From NCBI RefSeq assembly GCF_001528665.1, contig NZ_BBYJ01000004.1, forward strand, positions 436,472-500,471: a stretch of 64,000 nucleotides of DNA. Reading direction: 5' to 3'. The position numbers and the translations under genes were made by a program. The notes beneath the pieces were generated by a model. That model was given only the letters and a program-made list of their open reading frames with translations, did no database searches and had not been told where the DNA came from. Source of the stretch: Microtetraspora malaysiensis (GTDB lineage: Bacteria; Actinomycetota; Actinomycetes; Streptosporangiales; Streptosporangiaceae). Below, piece by piece: positions 31,739 to 40,803 of the stretch (position 1 is its first letter; the number at the start of each line of letters is the position of its first letter).

Positions 31739-33094
31739 ATGATCTCCCCGGCGGCGACGCCCACCCCCCTGACCGTCTCCCGTGGCGTTCGGCTCGGCTA
31801 CGCCGTCGGGTCGTTCTGCACCGCCAACTTCTCCGCGATCCCCGGCCTGCTCCTGCTCATCTACATGACCGACGTGCTGGCGGTGCCCGCGCTGCTCGCC
31901 GGGATCATCGTCTTCCTGCCCAAGGCCTGGGACCTGGTCATCAACACTCTGGTCGGCCAGTGGTCGGACCGTACGGTCTCGCGGTGGGGGCCGCGCCGCC
32001 CGTGGATGCTCGCCGGGTCGATCATCCTGCCGCTGTCCTTCGGGCTGATGTTCATCGGCCCGCCGCTGACCGGCGTCCCCGCCGCGCTCTTCGTCGGGGT
32101 GGTGTTCGTGGTGGCGGCCACCGGATACGCGCTGTACGAGGTGCCGTACAAGGCCATGCCGGCCGAGATGACCTCGGACTACCACGAGCGGACGTCGCTG
32201 CTGCAGTGGCGGATGGTCTTCGTCGCGATCGCGATCGCCATGAGCGGGATCCTCGCGCCCGCCATCGCCGGGAAGTCCGTGGAGGGCTACCGCCAGATGG
32301 GACTGATCTTCGCGGCGGTCCTGCTGGTGTCCATGTTCGGCTCGTTCTTCGGCACCGCCCGCGCTCCGTTCACCGGTCAGCAGGAGGCCGAGGGCACGCT
32401 GCGCGGCCAGCTCGCCGCCGCCCGCACGTCCAAGCCGTTCCTGTGGTTGCTCGCCCTGTGCAGCGCGCAGACCCTGGCCGCGGGCGTGATGCTCGCGGGC
32501 GCGCCCTACTTCGCCGCGTACACGCTGCAGGACACCGGGGCGACGAGCACGCTGTTCGCCGCGCTGGTCGGTCCGATGCTGGTCACGATGCCGCTGTGGG
32601 TGTGGCTCGCCCGCAGGCTGGACAAGCGCGGCGCGATGCTCCTCTCCGGCGGGCTGTTCAGCGCCGGCGCGCTGCTGACCGTCGCCACGCCGCTGTTCGG
32701 CGCGCTGTACGCGCACCTGTGCGTGGTGCTGGTCGGGGTCGGCTACGCGGGGTTGCAGCTTCTGGGGTTCTCCATGCTCGCCGACGTCATCGCGTACGAC
32801 GGCGCGGTGAGCGGGAAGCGGCGCGGCGGCGTCTTCACCGGCCTGTGGACGGCGGTCGAGAGCGCGGTGCAGGCGTTCGGCGTGACGGTCTACGGCGCGG
32901 TGCTCACGATCGGGGGCTTCATCTCCTCTGATCCGGCGAACCCGGTCACCCAGCCGGCCAGCGCGCGCACCGCGGTGATCGTCGGCCTGACCGTCGTCCC
33001 GGCGCTGATCGCCCTGGCCGGCGTGATCATGACGTTGAAGTACGACCTGAGCGCCGAGCGCATGGCGCGGGCGACCGCCCCCTCGCCCTCCTGA
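31739..33094 (+). CDS. MFS transporter of the glycoside-pentoside-hexuronide (MFS_2) type
   Basis: Protein of 451 aa from the ATG at 31739, with 12 hydrophobic segments. MFS_2 marks: GYAVGSFCTANFSAIPG at the start, WDLVINTLVGQWSDRTVSRWGPRRPWML (loop 2-3 with DRT and RPW), YEVPYKAMPAEMTSDYHERTSLLQWR, and ADVIAYDGAVSGKRRGGVFTGLWTAVE. Relatives such as MelB or XynP-type carriers take up oligosaccharides or glycosides with H+ or Na+. Substrate not indicated. It is convergent with nuoN across 13 bp. Confidence 0.88.
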   Translation: MISPAATPTPLTVSRGVRLGYAVGSFCTANFSAIPGLLLLIYMTDVLAVPALLAGIIVFLPKAWDLVINTLVGQWSDRTVSRWGPRRPWMLAGSIILPLSFGLMFIGPPLTGVPAALFVGVVFVVAATGYALYEVPYKAMPAEMTSDYHERTSLLQWRMVFVAIAIAMSGILAPAIAGKSVEGYRQMGLIFAAVLLVSMFGSFFGTARAPFTGQQEAEGTLRGQLAAARTSKPFLWLLALCSAQTLAAGVMLAGAPYFAAYTLQDTGATSTLFAALVGPMLVTMPLWVWLARRLDKRGAMLLSGGLFSAGALLTVATPLFGALYAHLCVVLVGVGYAGLQLLGFSMLADVIAYDGAVSGKRRGGVFTGLWTAVESAVQAFGVTVYGAVLTIGGFISSDPANPVTQPASARTAVIVGLTVVPALIALAGVIMTLKYDLSAERMARATAPSPS

Positions 33095-33107
33095 CGCTCC
33101 CGCCGGG

Positions 33108-34499
33108 TCATCCGTGGGTGACGACGGCGCCGCTCGCGCAGCCGAGAAGGACCGAGATCACGGCGGCGAGGCAGGCGACCCCGGTGGCCACCCGGCCGAC
33201 GCCCCCGCCCGCGCCCGCGTCGGCCGGGGCCCGCCAGTACACCGGGACGATCCAGCGCAGGTAGTAGAAGACGCTGGCCGCGGTGTTGACCACGACCACG
33301 ACGGCGAGCCAGCCGTACCCGCCGTCCCAGGCGGCCGCGAGCACCAGGACCTTGCCGACGAACACGGCGGTCGGCGGGGTGCCGACCAGGCCGAGCAGGC
33401 AGACGACGAGGGCGAGGGCCAGCCCCGGCGAGCGCCGGGCGAGCCCGGCGTAGCCGGCCAGCGTGTCCCGGCCCGCCGCGACGACGACGGCGAACGCGCC
33501 GAGGTTGGTGACGGCGTAGGCCGCGACGTAGAACAGCACCGCCGTACGGCCGAGGCCGCCGTGGGCCGCGACGGCGACCGGGACGAGCAGGTATCCGGCC
33601 TGGCTGACGGTCGAGTAGGCGAGCAGCCGCCGGACGTTGTCCTGGTGGAAGGCGGCAAGGTTGCCGAGCGTCATGGTGGCCGTGGCCAGGATCGCGACGA
33701 TCAGGCTCCAGCGGTCCGCGACTCCGGGGAAGATCTCGGCGGCCACTCGGTAGAGCGCCACGAAGGCCCCGATCTTGGGCACGGTCGTGACGAATGTGGC
33801 GATCACCCGGGACGTCCCCTCCGTCACGTCGGGCACCCAGAAGTGCGCGGGCACGCCGCCCGCCTTGAACAGCATCCCGGCGAGCAGGAGCACGGCGGCG
33901 CAGGCGACCGCCGCTCCCGGGGCTCCGGGAAGCCGCTCGCCCATCGGCAGGTACGCGGTGGTCCCCGACAGGCCGTACAGCAGGGTGACGCCCGCCAGCA
34001 TCAGGACGCCGAGGAACGCGCCCATCAGGTAGTACTTGAGCGCTGCCTCGGTCCCCCGCGCGTCCTTGCCGAACCCGGCCAGCGCGTACGCGGGAACGCT
34101 CGCCAGCAGGTACGCCGGGACGAGGACGAGGAGATCACCCGATCCGGCGAGGAGGATGGTGCCGAGAGCCGCCAGCAGGAGCAGGACGTAGACCTCCGCC
34201 TCCCGGCGATGGCCCCGCGCCCAGCCCCGGGCCAGCACGACCACCGCCAGCGTGGCGACCCCGACGACCCCGCGGGCGACGTGGGTGGGCGGGTCGACGG
34301 CGTACGCGGCGAAGCTCATGCCCGGCGGCCCGCCCGAGGCCGCGACCGTCGCGGCCAGTTCCGCCGCCAGCGCCGTCCCGCAGATCCAGGCGACGATCCC
34401 CTGGCGCTCGCGCGGGAGGAAGGCGCCGGCGGCGAGGCCCAGCACCGCACCCGCGAGCAGCAGGATCTCGGGGAGCAGACCGAGCGCGTTCTCATCCAC
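33108..34499 (-). CDS. nuoN: NADH-quinone oxidoreductase subunit N-like
   Basis: Protein of 463 aa, GTG at 34499, 5 bp after the nuoM stop. Multi-spanning antiporter-like subunit: GTEAALKYYLMGAFLGVLML, MLFKAGGVPAHFWVPDVTEGT (proton-path lysine in FKAG and conserved HFW), RRLLAYSTVSQAGYLLV. In full complex I this subunit pumps protons in the membrane arm. It is the last gene of a nuoA-(B/D-like)-HJKLMN operon that lacks the hydrophilic subunits. Confidence 0.93.
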   Translation of the reverse strand: MDENALGLLPEILLLAGAVLGLAAGAFLPRERQGIVAWICGTALAAELAATVAASGGPPGMSFAAYAVDPPTHVARGVVGVATLAVVVLARGWARGHRREAEVYVLLLLAALGTILLAGSGDLLVLVPAYLLASVPAYALAGFGKDARGTEAALKYYLMGAFLGVLMLAGVTLLYGLSGTTAYLPMGERLPGAPGAAVACAAVLLLAGMLFKAGGVPAHFWVPDVTEGTSRVIATFVTTVPKIGAFVALYRVAAEIFPGVADRWSLIVAILATATMTLGNLAAFHQDNVRRLLAYSTVSQAGYLLVPVAVAAHGGLGRTAVLFYVAAYAVTNLGAFAVVVAAGRDTLAGYAGLARRSPGLALALVVCLLGLVGTPPTAVFVGKVLVLAAAWDGGYGWLAVVVVVNTAASVFYYLRWIVPVYWRAPADAGAGGGVGRVATGVACLAAVISVLLGCASGAVVTHG

Positions 34500-34504
34500 C
34501 GGGG

Positions 34505-35998
34505 TCAGCGTCCCGTCAGGAAGGAGACGATCGCGGCCGAGGCCGGTTCGATCAGCGCCAGCAGCGGGCGCGGGACGACGCCGACGAGCACGGACAGGAC
34601 GAGGAGCGGGGCGATCGCGCCCAGTTCGTGGCCGCGCACGTCGGAGACCAGTGGGGTCAGCTCGCCCGGACGGCCGAGGAACACCCGGTGGAGCAGCCGC
34701 AGGAAAAGCGCCGCGGTGATCAGGATGCCGAGCACGGCGAGCGCCCCGGCGACCACCGCCCCGGTCAGGCCGGTGCCGATGACACCCGCGAAGATCTGGA
34801 ACTCCGCGATGAACCCGGACAGCCCGGGGAGGCCGAGCGAGGCGAAGGCCGCCACGGCCGTCAGCCGGGCGAACACCGGGGCGCGTTCCGCGACGCCTCC
34901 GTACCGTCCGAGGTCGTAGGCGCGGGCCCGGTCCCAGAAGACCCCGGAGAGTAGGAAGAGCGCCCCGGTGACCAGGCCGTGGCTCACCATCTGGGTGACC
35001 GCGCCGGTCACGGCCAGCTCCCTGGCGCCGGTCGCTCCCCCGGCCGCGCCCGCGGCGCCCAGGGCGAGCACGATGTACCCCATGTGGTTGACCGACGTGT
35101 ACGCGATCAGCCGCTTGAGGTTCTCCTGCGCGAGGGCGACCAGCGCTCCGTACAGCACGCTGACCAGGCCGACGGCGACGACCACCCAGGCGTAGCGCTG
35201 CCAGGCGCCGGGCAGCACGGGCATGGCGACGCGGGCGAAGCCGTACGTGCCCATCTTGAGCAGGATCCCGGCCAGGATCGCCGAGCCGGCGGCCGGGGCG
35301 TCGGTGTGCGCCGGGGGCAGCCAGGTGTGCACGGGGAAGGTCGGCGTCTTCACGGCCAGCCCGGCGGCGACCGCGAGCAGCACGAGCGCGGCGGCGCCCG
35401 GAGCGGCGGCGAAGGGCGGCTTCCGGGTCAGGTCGACCAGGTCGAAAGTGTGCGGCTCGCCGCCGAGGTACAGCCCGATGAAGCCGAGCAGCAGCGCGAG
35501 CGAGCCGACGAAGGTGTAGAGGAAGAACTTCAGTGCCGAGCGCGCCCGCTCTCCGTGCCCCCATCCCGCGATCACGAAGTACATGCCGACGATCGACAGG
35601 TCGAAGAAGACGAAGAAGAGCAGCAGGTCCTGCGCGGCGAACAGGCCGAGCGAGGCCGTCTCCAGGAAGAGGAAGAGCGCGGCGTAGGCGCGGACCCGCG
35701 TGGTCTCGCGCAGCGAGTAGATCGCGCACAGCAGGTACAGCACCGCGGTCAGCGCCATGAGCGGCAGCGACAGGCCGTCCACGCCGACGTGGTATCCGGC
35801 GTTCAGCGTCGGGATCCAGCGCAGCCGCGTCTCGTACCCGAGGCCGCCCCGGTACCCGATCCACATGATCGCCACCAGGACGAGGTCGGCGGACGCGGCG
35901 GCGATCCACGCCCCCAGCGCCGCCCGTCCGCGCAACGCCGGTACGGCCAGCACGACGGCGGCCACGGCCAGCGGCAGGAAGACGACGACGGACAGCAC
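34505..35998 (-). CDS. nuoM: NADH-quinone oxidoreductase subunit M-like
   Basis: Protein of 497 aa, GTG at 35998, one base after the nuoL stop. Antiporter-type membrane subunit: GVDGLSLPLMALTAVLYLL, SALKFFLYTFVGSLALLLG, LAVKTPTFPVHTWLPPAHTDAP with the conserved K and H, LKRLIAYTSVNHMGYIV. At the position of the essential TM5 glutamate (E. coli Glu144, FWEMMLVPMYF-like) this protein has FFDLSIVGMYF, an aspartate. It may still carry a proton. Part of the partial complex I operon. Confidence 0.93.
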   Translation of the reverse strand: MLSVVVFLPLAVAAVVLAVPALRGRAALGAWIAAASADLVLVAIMWIGYRGGLGYETRLRWIPTLNAGYHVGVDGLSLPLMALTAVLYLLCAIYSLRETTRVRAYAALFLFLETASLGLFAAQDLLLFFVFFDLSIVGMYFVIAGWGHGERARSALKFFLYTFVGSLALLLGFIGLYLGGEPHTFDLVDLTRKPPFAAAPGAAALVLLAVAAGLAVKTPTFPVHTWLPPAHTDAPAAGSAILAGILLKMGTYGFARVAMPVLPGAWQRYAWVVVAVGLVSVLYGALVALAQENLKRLIAYTSVNHMGYIVLALGAAGAAGGATGARELAVTGAVTQMVSHGLVTGALFLLSGVFWDRARAYDLGRYGGVAERAPVFARLTAVAAFASLGLPGLSGFIAEFQIFAGVIGTGLTGAVVAGALAVLGILITAALFLRLLHRVFLGRPGELTPLVSDVRGHELGAIAPLLVLSVLVGVVPRPLLALIEPASAAIVSFLTGR

Positions 35999-35999
35999 G

Positions 36000-37862
36000 T
36001 CACACCACCAGCGCCACGACGACGGCGAGGACGAGGAGCGCCACCGCCACCTGCGCGAAGTAGGTGTGTACCTGCCCGGTCTGCGGGCGGCGGGCCAGCG
36101 CGCCCAGCCCCGCCGCCCCGGCGGCGACCAGGCGGACCGCGCCGTCCACCGGCTTCTCCAGCCGCCTGCGGGTCAGCGCGGCCAGGCCGACGCCGACGCG
36201 GGGGACGCTTCCGACGAATCCGTCGATCACCCGGTCGTCGAAGCGCGCCAGCGCGCGGGCGAGCGCGACGAGCGGCCGCCACACCACGGCCCGCGCGCCG
36301 CGTTCCAGGAGCAGCCACTCGCGGAGGACGCCGGGCGCGGCCAGGCGACGGCGCCGTACCAGGGGCATCGCGACGCGAACGGCCAGCGCGACCGCGACGG
36401 CGAGCACGCCGGACAGGAGCAGCGCGGCGAGCCCCGGGCCGGGGTGGGCGGGACCGCCGGCCAGGCGGCTCCAGCCGGAGAACGCCGCGGGGAGCCCGAC
36501 CAGGCCGAACAGGGCGGCCACCAGGGCGAGCGCGGGCATGGGGAGGCGTTCGAGGAGGCCGACCCGGCCGGTGCCCGGCCGTTCGGTGTGGTGCCGCGTC
36601 GCCGCGTCGGCCGGCAGCCAGACGGCCACGACGGCCTTCACCGCGTACGCGGTGGCCAGCAGCGCCGCGGCGTACGACACGAGGTGCAGCGGCGCGGACT
36701 CGTCCGCGACCACGGCGAGGACGGCTTCCTTGGTCACCCAGAGCGAGAACGGCGGCAGCCCCGCCAGCGCGAGGCCGCCGACCGCGAACGCGACCCCGAC
36801 CAGGGGGAACCTCCGCGCCGCTCCGTGCAGCTCGCCCATGTCCTTGGTGCCGAGCGCGGCCAGCCAGGCGCCCGCCCCGAGGAAGAGCAGGCTCTTGACC
36901 GCCGCGTGCGCGACGAGGTGCGCGGCCCCGCCCGCCACCGCCCCGGCCCCGGCGGCGAGCACCATGAAGCCGATCTGCGCGCAGGTCGAGGCCGCGAGGA
37001 GCTGTTTCAGGTCGCGTTGCGCCACCGCGACCGCGCCGAGCGCCAGCGCCGTCAGCGCCCCCGTCCAGGAGACGAGCGCGGCGGCCCACCCCGTGGCGGC
37101 GAGCAGCGGCTGGGTTCGGAGCAGCAGGTACGCCCCGGCGGCGACCATGGTGGCCGAGTGGAGCAGCGCGGACACCGCGCTCGGACCCGCCATCGCCCGC
37201 GAAAGCCAGAAGGAGAACGGGAGCTGGGCCGACTTGCCGAGGGCGGCGAGCACGATCCCGGCCGCGGCGAGGTCGCGCCACGGGCGGGCGGCGTCCGGGA
37301 GCCCGGCCAGGCCGAGGGAGCCGGTCGCGGCCACCGCCACACCCGCGGAAAGGTAGAGGCCGAGGTCGCCCGCCCGCGTGGTCACGAACGCGACGTCCGC
37401 CGCCGTGACCCGCTCGGGTGCCCGCCACCAGAAGCCGATCAGCGCGTACGACATGGCGCCCATGACCTCCCACGCCATCAGCAGCAGCGCGAGGTCGGCG
37501 GCCGTCACCGTGACCAGCATGGACCCGGCGAACAGCAGCATCAGCCCGAAGAACCGGCCGCGCGACTCCTCGTCCCGCATCTCCCCCGCCGCGTAGCCCA
37601 GGACGGCCAGCGTGACGGCGGCCACGGTCACCGCCATCACGGCGGACAGGCCGTCGATCGCGGCTCCGGAGCGCAACCCGGCGAACAGCGGGACGGACAC
37701 CTCCGGCCGGGTCACCGCGGCGGCCACCGCGAGGACGAGCGTGACCGCCGCGACCGCGACCGCCGCCCCCGGCGCGAACCCGCGGGTCCGGCGCCCGGCT
37801 ACCGCGAGAAACGCGCCTGACCCACCGGGAAGGACGGGCAGGAGGACGAGGATCGCGCTCAC
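36000..37862 (-). CDS. nuoL: NADH-quinone oxidoreductase subunit L-like
   Basis: Protein of 620 aa. The GTG at 37862 overlaps the nuoK stop (GTGA). The distal antiporter subunit: MAWEVMGAMSYALIGFWW keeps the TM5 Glu, GKSAQLPFSFWLSRAMAGPSAVSALLHSATMV keeps the TM7 Lys and TM8 His. A C-terminal amphipathic region (RRRLAAPGVLREWLLLE onward) and final helix are present, so the lateral helix seems intact. All proton-path residues looked for are present. Confidence 0.94.
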   Translation of the reverse strand: MSAILVLLPVLPGGSGAFLAVAGRRTRGFAPGAAVAVAAVTLVLAVAAAVTRPEVSVPLFAGLRSGAAIDGLSAVMAVTVAAVTLAVLGYAAGEMRDEESRGRFFGLMLLFAGSMLVTVTAADLALLLMAWEVMGAMSYALIGFWWRAPERVTAADVAFVTTRAGDLGLYLSAGVAVAATGSLGLAGLPDAARPWRDLAAAGIVLAALGKSAQLPFSFWLSRAMAGPSAVSALLHSATMVAAGAYLLLRTQPLLAATGWAAALVSWTGALTALALGAVAVAQRDLKQLLAASTCAQIGFMVLAAGAGAVAGGAAHLVAHAAVKSLLFLGAGAWLAALGTKDMGELHGAARRFPLVGVAFAVGGLALAGLPPFSLWVTKEAVLAVVADESAPLHLVSYAAALLATAYAVKAVVAVWLPADAATRHHTERPGTGRVGLLERLPMPALALVAALFGLVGLPAAFSGWSRLAGGPAHPGPGLAALLLSGVLAVAVALAVRVAMPLVRRRRLAAPGVLREWLLLERGARAVVWRPLVALARALARFDDRVIDGFVGSVPRVGVGLAALTRRRLEKPVDGAVRLVAAGAAGLGALARRPQTGQVHTYFAQVAVALLVLAVVVALVV

Positions 37863-38164
37863 CCCTTCAGGTCCCCCGCTCCGTCGGTCTCGTCGAGGTC
37901 GCGCGCGCGGAAGAGCGCCGTGGTGACCGCGAAGCCCATGGCCATCTCCAGCGCCATGACGGTCACCGCGACCAGCACGAGGACCTGGCCGTCGGCGTTC
38001 ACCGGGGCGACGTGGTACCAGAAGGCGCCGCCCGCGACGATCAGGCCGTTGAGCATGAGTTCCAGGCCCATCATCACCATGACGATCGACCGCTGGGACA
38101 GCACGCCGTACACGCCGGTCGAGAAGAGGGCCGCGGCGAGGAGCAGGAACGCCCGCAGGCTCAT
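37859..38164 (-). CDS. nuoK: NADH-quinone oxidoreductase subunit K-like
   Basis: Protein of 101 aa, ATG at 38164 overlapping the nuoJ stop (ATGA), with GGGGGAGGGCGAC upstream. Three helices: LRAFLLLAAALFSTGVYGVL, VMVMMGLELMLNGLIVAGGAFW with the conserved Glu in TM2, and VLVLVAVTVMALEMAMGFAV with Glu in TM3. Both carboxylates required for proton transfer in E. coli NuoK are present. Confidence 0.93.
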   Translation of the reverse strand: MSLRAFLLLAAALFSTGVYGVLSQRSIVMVMMGLELMLNGLIVAGGAFWYHVAPVNADGQVLVLVAVTVMALEMAMGFAVTTALFRARDLDETDGAGDLKG

Positions 38165-38703
38165 GTCGCCCTCCCCCACCGGTCATGCTCGTCCCCGGAC
38201 CGGTCATACCTGCCGCGGTCGGTGGCCAGCACGATCGCCGCGACCATCGTGGCGAGGATGGCCACACCGATGACGATCATCACCAACATCCGCGGTCCCA
38301 TGACCGACAGCCCGAGCTGCCGGGTCGGGTCCGGCGGAGGCGCCCCGCGCCGGGCGGGCCACGGCGTCAGCAGAACCCCCACGGCGAGCAGGACGAAGAC
38401 CGCGGACGCGATGAGCACGGCCCCGCGCCGGTTGTGGACCATCGTCATCGGCATCAGCCCGGCGGGGTTCATCATGTACATGACCATGTAGACGGCCATG
38501 ATCAGCATCTCCATGACCATCATCACGATGATCAGGAAGCTCAGATACTGCAGGTCGATCAGCAGGAAGGTCAGGCCCGCCGCGAGCAGCGAGGCCAGCA
38601 GCGCGAACGTCGCCCGCGCCATCGAGCCGGTGACGAACACCGCGACGCCGCTCGCCACGGCGACCGCCGCGAGCGTCCAGAACGCCACGACCTGCGCCGT
38701 CAC
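38161..38703 (-). CDS. nuoJ: NADH-quinone oxidoreductase subunit J-like
   Basis: Protein of 180 aa, GTG at 38703 overlapping the nuoH stop (GTGA). Five hydrophobic helices. FWTLAAVAVASGVAVFVTGSMARATFALLASLLAAGLTFLL matches the NuoJ start. The usually glycine/tyrosine-rich TM3 is methionine-rich here (IVMMVMEMLIMAVYMVMYMM). The C-terminal tail is long and charged. Membrane subunit between NuoK and NuoH in complex I. Confidence 0.88.
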   Translation of the reverse strand: MTAQVVAFWTLAAVAVASGVAVFVTGSMARATFALLASLLAAGLTFLLIDLQYLSFLIIVMMVMEMLIMAVYMVMYMMNPAGLMPMTMVHNRRGAVLIASAVFVLLAVGVLLTPWPARRGAPPPDPTRQLGLSVMGPRMLVMIVIGVAILATMVAAIVLATDRGRYDRSGDEHDRWGRAT

Positions 38704-39593
38704 AGGACCACGATCCCGACGACGAGGATCTGCAGCAGCACGGCCGGGATGAGCACCAGCCAGGTCGCGGCCATGAACCGGTCCATCCTGATCGTCGGCA
38801 GCCGGTGCCCGGCCCAGACGAGCAGCGCGAGCACCGCGACCGTCTTCACCAGCGTCCACGACCACGGCGGCAGCGCCGGGCCCGCGCCGCCGCCCAGGAA
38901 GAGCGGGACCGCGGCGGCGGACGCCACCGTCAGCAGCGTGTACCGCCCCGCCTGGAATACCAGCCGGTCCGGCCCGGACAGCTCGGCGGGCACGCCCCCG
39001 GCGACGTCCGGCCCCACCGCCTGGTTCATCGGCCCCCAGAACGCCATCGCCAGCGCCGAGATCAGATAGACGGCGAACGCCACCGGCATCCACACCGCGA
39101 ACCACAGCCCGCGCTGCGCCGCGACCACGTCGGCCACCCGCAGCGACCCCGCCCCCAGCGCCGCCGAGATCAGCGCGAACATGTGCGGCAGCTCGTACGC
39201 CAGGCCCTGGGCGAGGAACCGGTAGCCGCCGACCAGCGGATACACCGAGTTGACGCTCCAGCCGATCAGCCACAGAGCGCCCCAGACGCCGACCTCCATC
39301 CCGTTGAACCACACGACGCCGACCGGCAGGTCGGCCACCGCGTGCTCTCCCATGGGGAGCACGGCCGCCGCGAGCACCGCCACGAGCGGCAGGCCGGACA
39401 CCCCGATCCGGCGCAGCGGCGCGTCGGGCAGCAGGGTCCGCCGCCGCTGTGTCACCAGCAGCCGCGCCGCCTCCCGCAGCGGATCGCCGATCGCCACCCG
39501 CCCCGCGGCGAGGCTCGCGTCGAAGGCCGCCGCCCCCGCCGCCAGTACGGCGAGGGCCGCGAGGAGCACGACCGCCGCCACCGTCTCACCCAT
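38700..39593 (-). CDS. nuoH: NADH-quinone oxidoreductase subunit H-like (divergent)
   Basis: Protein of 297 aa, ATG at 39593, overlapping the upstream gene by 8 nt. It keeps GWSVNSVYPLVGGYRFLAQGLAYELP, the SxxxLGGxRxxAQxxSYE quinone-channel signature, and the PAELSG loop. The N-terminal RxGPNRxG motif near the quinone entrance is not recognisable; instead LLVTQRRRTLLPDAPLRRIG is found. Shorter than the usual 320-450 aa. In complex I this subunit joins the membrane arm to NuoB/D at the quinone site. Confidence 0.85.
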   Translation of the reverse strand: MGETVAAVVLLAALAVLAAGAAAFDASLAAGRVAIGDPLREAARLLVTQRRRTLLPDAPLRRIGVSGLPLVAVLAAAVLPMGEHAVADLPVGVVWFNGMEVGVWGALWLIGWSVNSVYPLVGGYRFLAQGLAYELPHMFALISAALGAGSLRVADVVAAQRGLWFAVWMPVAFAVYLISALAMAFWGPMNQAVGPDVAGGVPAELSGPDRLVFQAGRYTLLTVASAAAVPLFLGGGAGPALPPWSWTLVKTVAVLALLVWAGHRLPTIRMDRFMAATWLVLIPAVLLQILVVGIVVL

Positions 39594-40803
39594 GGGCCGT
39601 CACCCGGCCGGGCCGTACCTGGTCGAGGTCCGGGTCGAGGCTCGCGACGATCAGCCGGGCGGCGGCCAGCTCGGCCCCCGTGAGCAGGCCGGGCAGCACG
39701 GCGAGCAGCGCCTCCGACGGATGCCCGCCGACCGGCCCGCGCGGCCCCTCCTCGTCGTCGAGCGGCGAGCGGTCGTCCAGAACGGCGAGCGCCGCGGCCG
39801 TTCCGGCCAGCCGGTGGCGCGTCCGGTCCAGTACGTCCCCCCGCGCCCATCCCGGTACGTCCGTCCCACCCGGCGCGTCGATCGCCCCGAGGTCGTGGAG
39901 CATCCACCGCAGCAGGCGGGAGCGCCCCACCCGGCGGGCGAACCGGTCATACCGCCGGACGACCTCCTCGCGCGGGCCCTCCCCGAGGACCCGGTCGCGC
40001 AGCCGCCGGGCCTCGGCCGCCGCTCCCGCCCATCCCGCCGTCGCGAGCAGGCGGGCGAGGCTGTCCAGCTGCGCGCCCGCCGTCCGCCGGGCGGCCGCGC
40101 CGCGCGTCACCGGCCATCCGGCGCGGGCCGCCAGCCACGGCTCGTCCCAGAAACGGGTCGCGCCGGCGCGCGCGCCATGTGCCCCGGCCGCTCCCCCGGC
40201 GATCCGGACCTCGGCCTCCTGGATCACGTCCCCTTGCAGGGTCGTCTCCACGACGAGCCCGGCCGGCCAGTACGGCAGGACGGGGCCGAGCGGGACGTGC
40301 AGCCGGTCGAGCGCGAGCCCGTCGCGATCGGGGCCGCGCTCGGCCATCCGCACGCCGCCGGGACGGCCCATGTCGTGCTCGTGACCGCCGTGCCCCTCGT
40401 CACCATGATGCTCGGCCCCGCCTCGGCCGCCGCCGTCGCGACCACGCGGTTCCCCGTACGGCACTCGGACGGCCTCCTCGCGCTGGGCGCGGGCGTCGGC
40501 CAGCCGGGACACCGCCGCGTCGAGTTCCGCCGCCACCGCCTCCGCCGTGCGGTCCGGAGAGAGCGGGACGAACGCCTTCGGCGCGGCGATCTGGTGCCAG
40601 ACCGTACGCACCGCCCGCGCGAGCGCGTCCTCCGGTATCCCGCAGACGACGAGGAGGCTCGCACCGGCGGGCGCCTCCGCGGGCCGCCACCCCCTGCGCC
40701 CGATCTCGGCCTCCGCCAGCAGCCGTACGCCGGTGGCGTGGGGAGCGGTGACCACAAGCGGACGCGGACGGCCCGCCGCGTAGCGCAGGAGCCGTCCGCT
40801 CAC
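39586..40803 (-). CDS. NuoB/NuoD-like degenerate protein of a partial complex I operon
   Basis: Protein of 405 aa. The GTG at 40803 overlaps the nuoA stop (GTGA). Residues about 20-100 recall NuoB without its iron-sulfur cysteines: LLVVCGIPEDALARAVRTVWHQ then APKAFVPLS, like the DLMIVAGT...VYDQMPEPKYVI segment. A Gly/His-rich linker (about 140-155, GHGGHEHD) follows. LHVPLGPVLPYWPAGLVVET with LQGDVIQEAEVRI aligns with the start of NuoD (xGPQHPxxHGVLRL). The end LLTGAELAAARLIVASLDP resembles the NuoD C-terminus. No cluster-binding or quinone His/Tyr pair is evident. It may be a structural cap replacing the B/C/D/I connector. Similarity is by eye only. Confidence 0.6.
   Translation of the reverse strand: MSGRLLRYAAGRPRPLVVTAPHATGVRLLAEAEIGRRGWRPAEAPAGASLLVVCGIPEDALARAVRTVWHQIAAPKAFVPLSPDRTAEAVAAELDAAVSRLADARAQREEAVRVPYGEPRGRDGGGRGGAEHHGDEGHGGHEHDMGRPGGVRMAERGPDRDGLALDRLHVPLGPVLPYWPAGLVVETTLQGDVIQEAEVRIAGGAAGAHGARAGATRFWDEPWLAARAGWPVTRGAAARRTAGAQLDSLARLLATAGWAGAAAEARRLRDRVLGEGPREEVVRRYDRFARRVGRSRLLRWMLHDLGAIDAPGGTDVPGWARGDVLDRTRHRLAGTAAALAVLDDRSPLDDEEGPRGPVGGHPSEALLAVLPGLLTGAELAAARLIVASLDPDLDQVRPGRVTAHG

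Noticed and set aside
34979..36898. 639-codon plus-strand frame over nuoM/nuoL
   Set aside because: Arg/Ala/Pro-rich antisense frame; the minus strand encodes clear complex I subunits.
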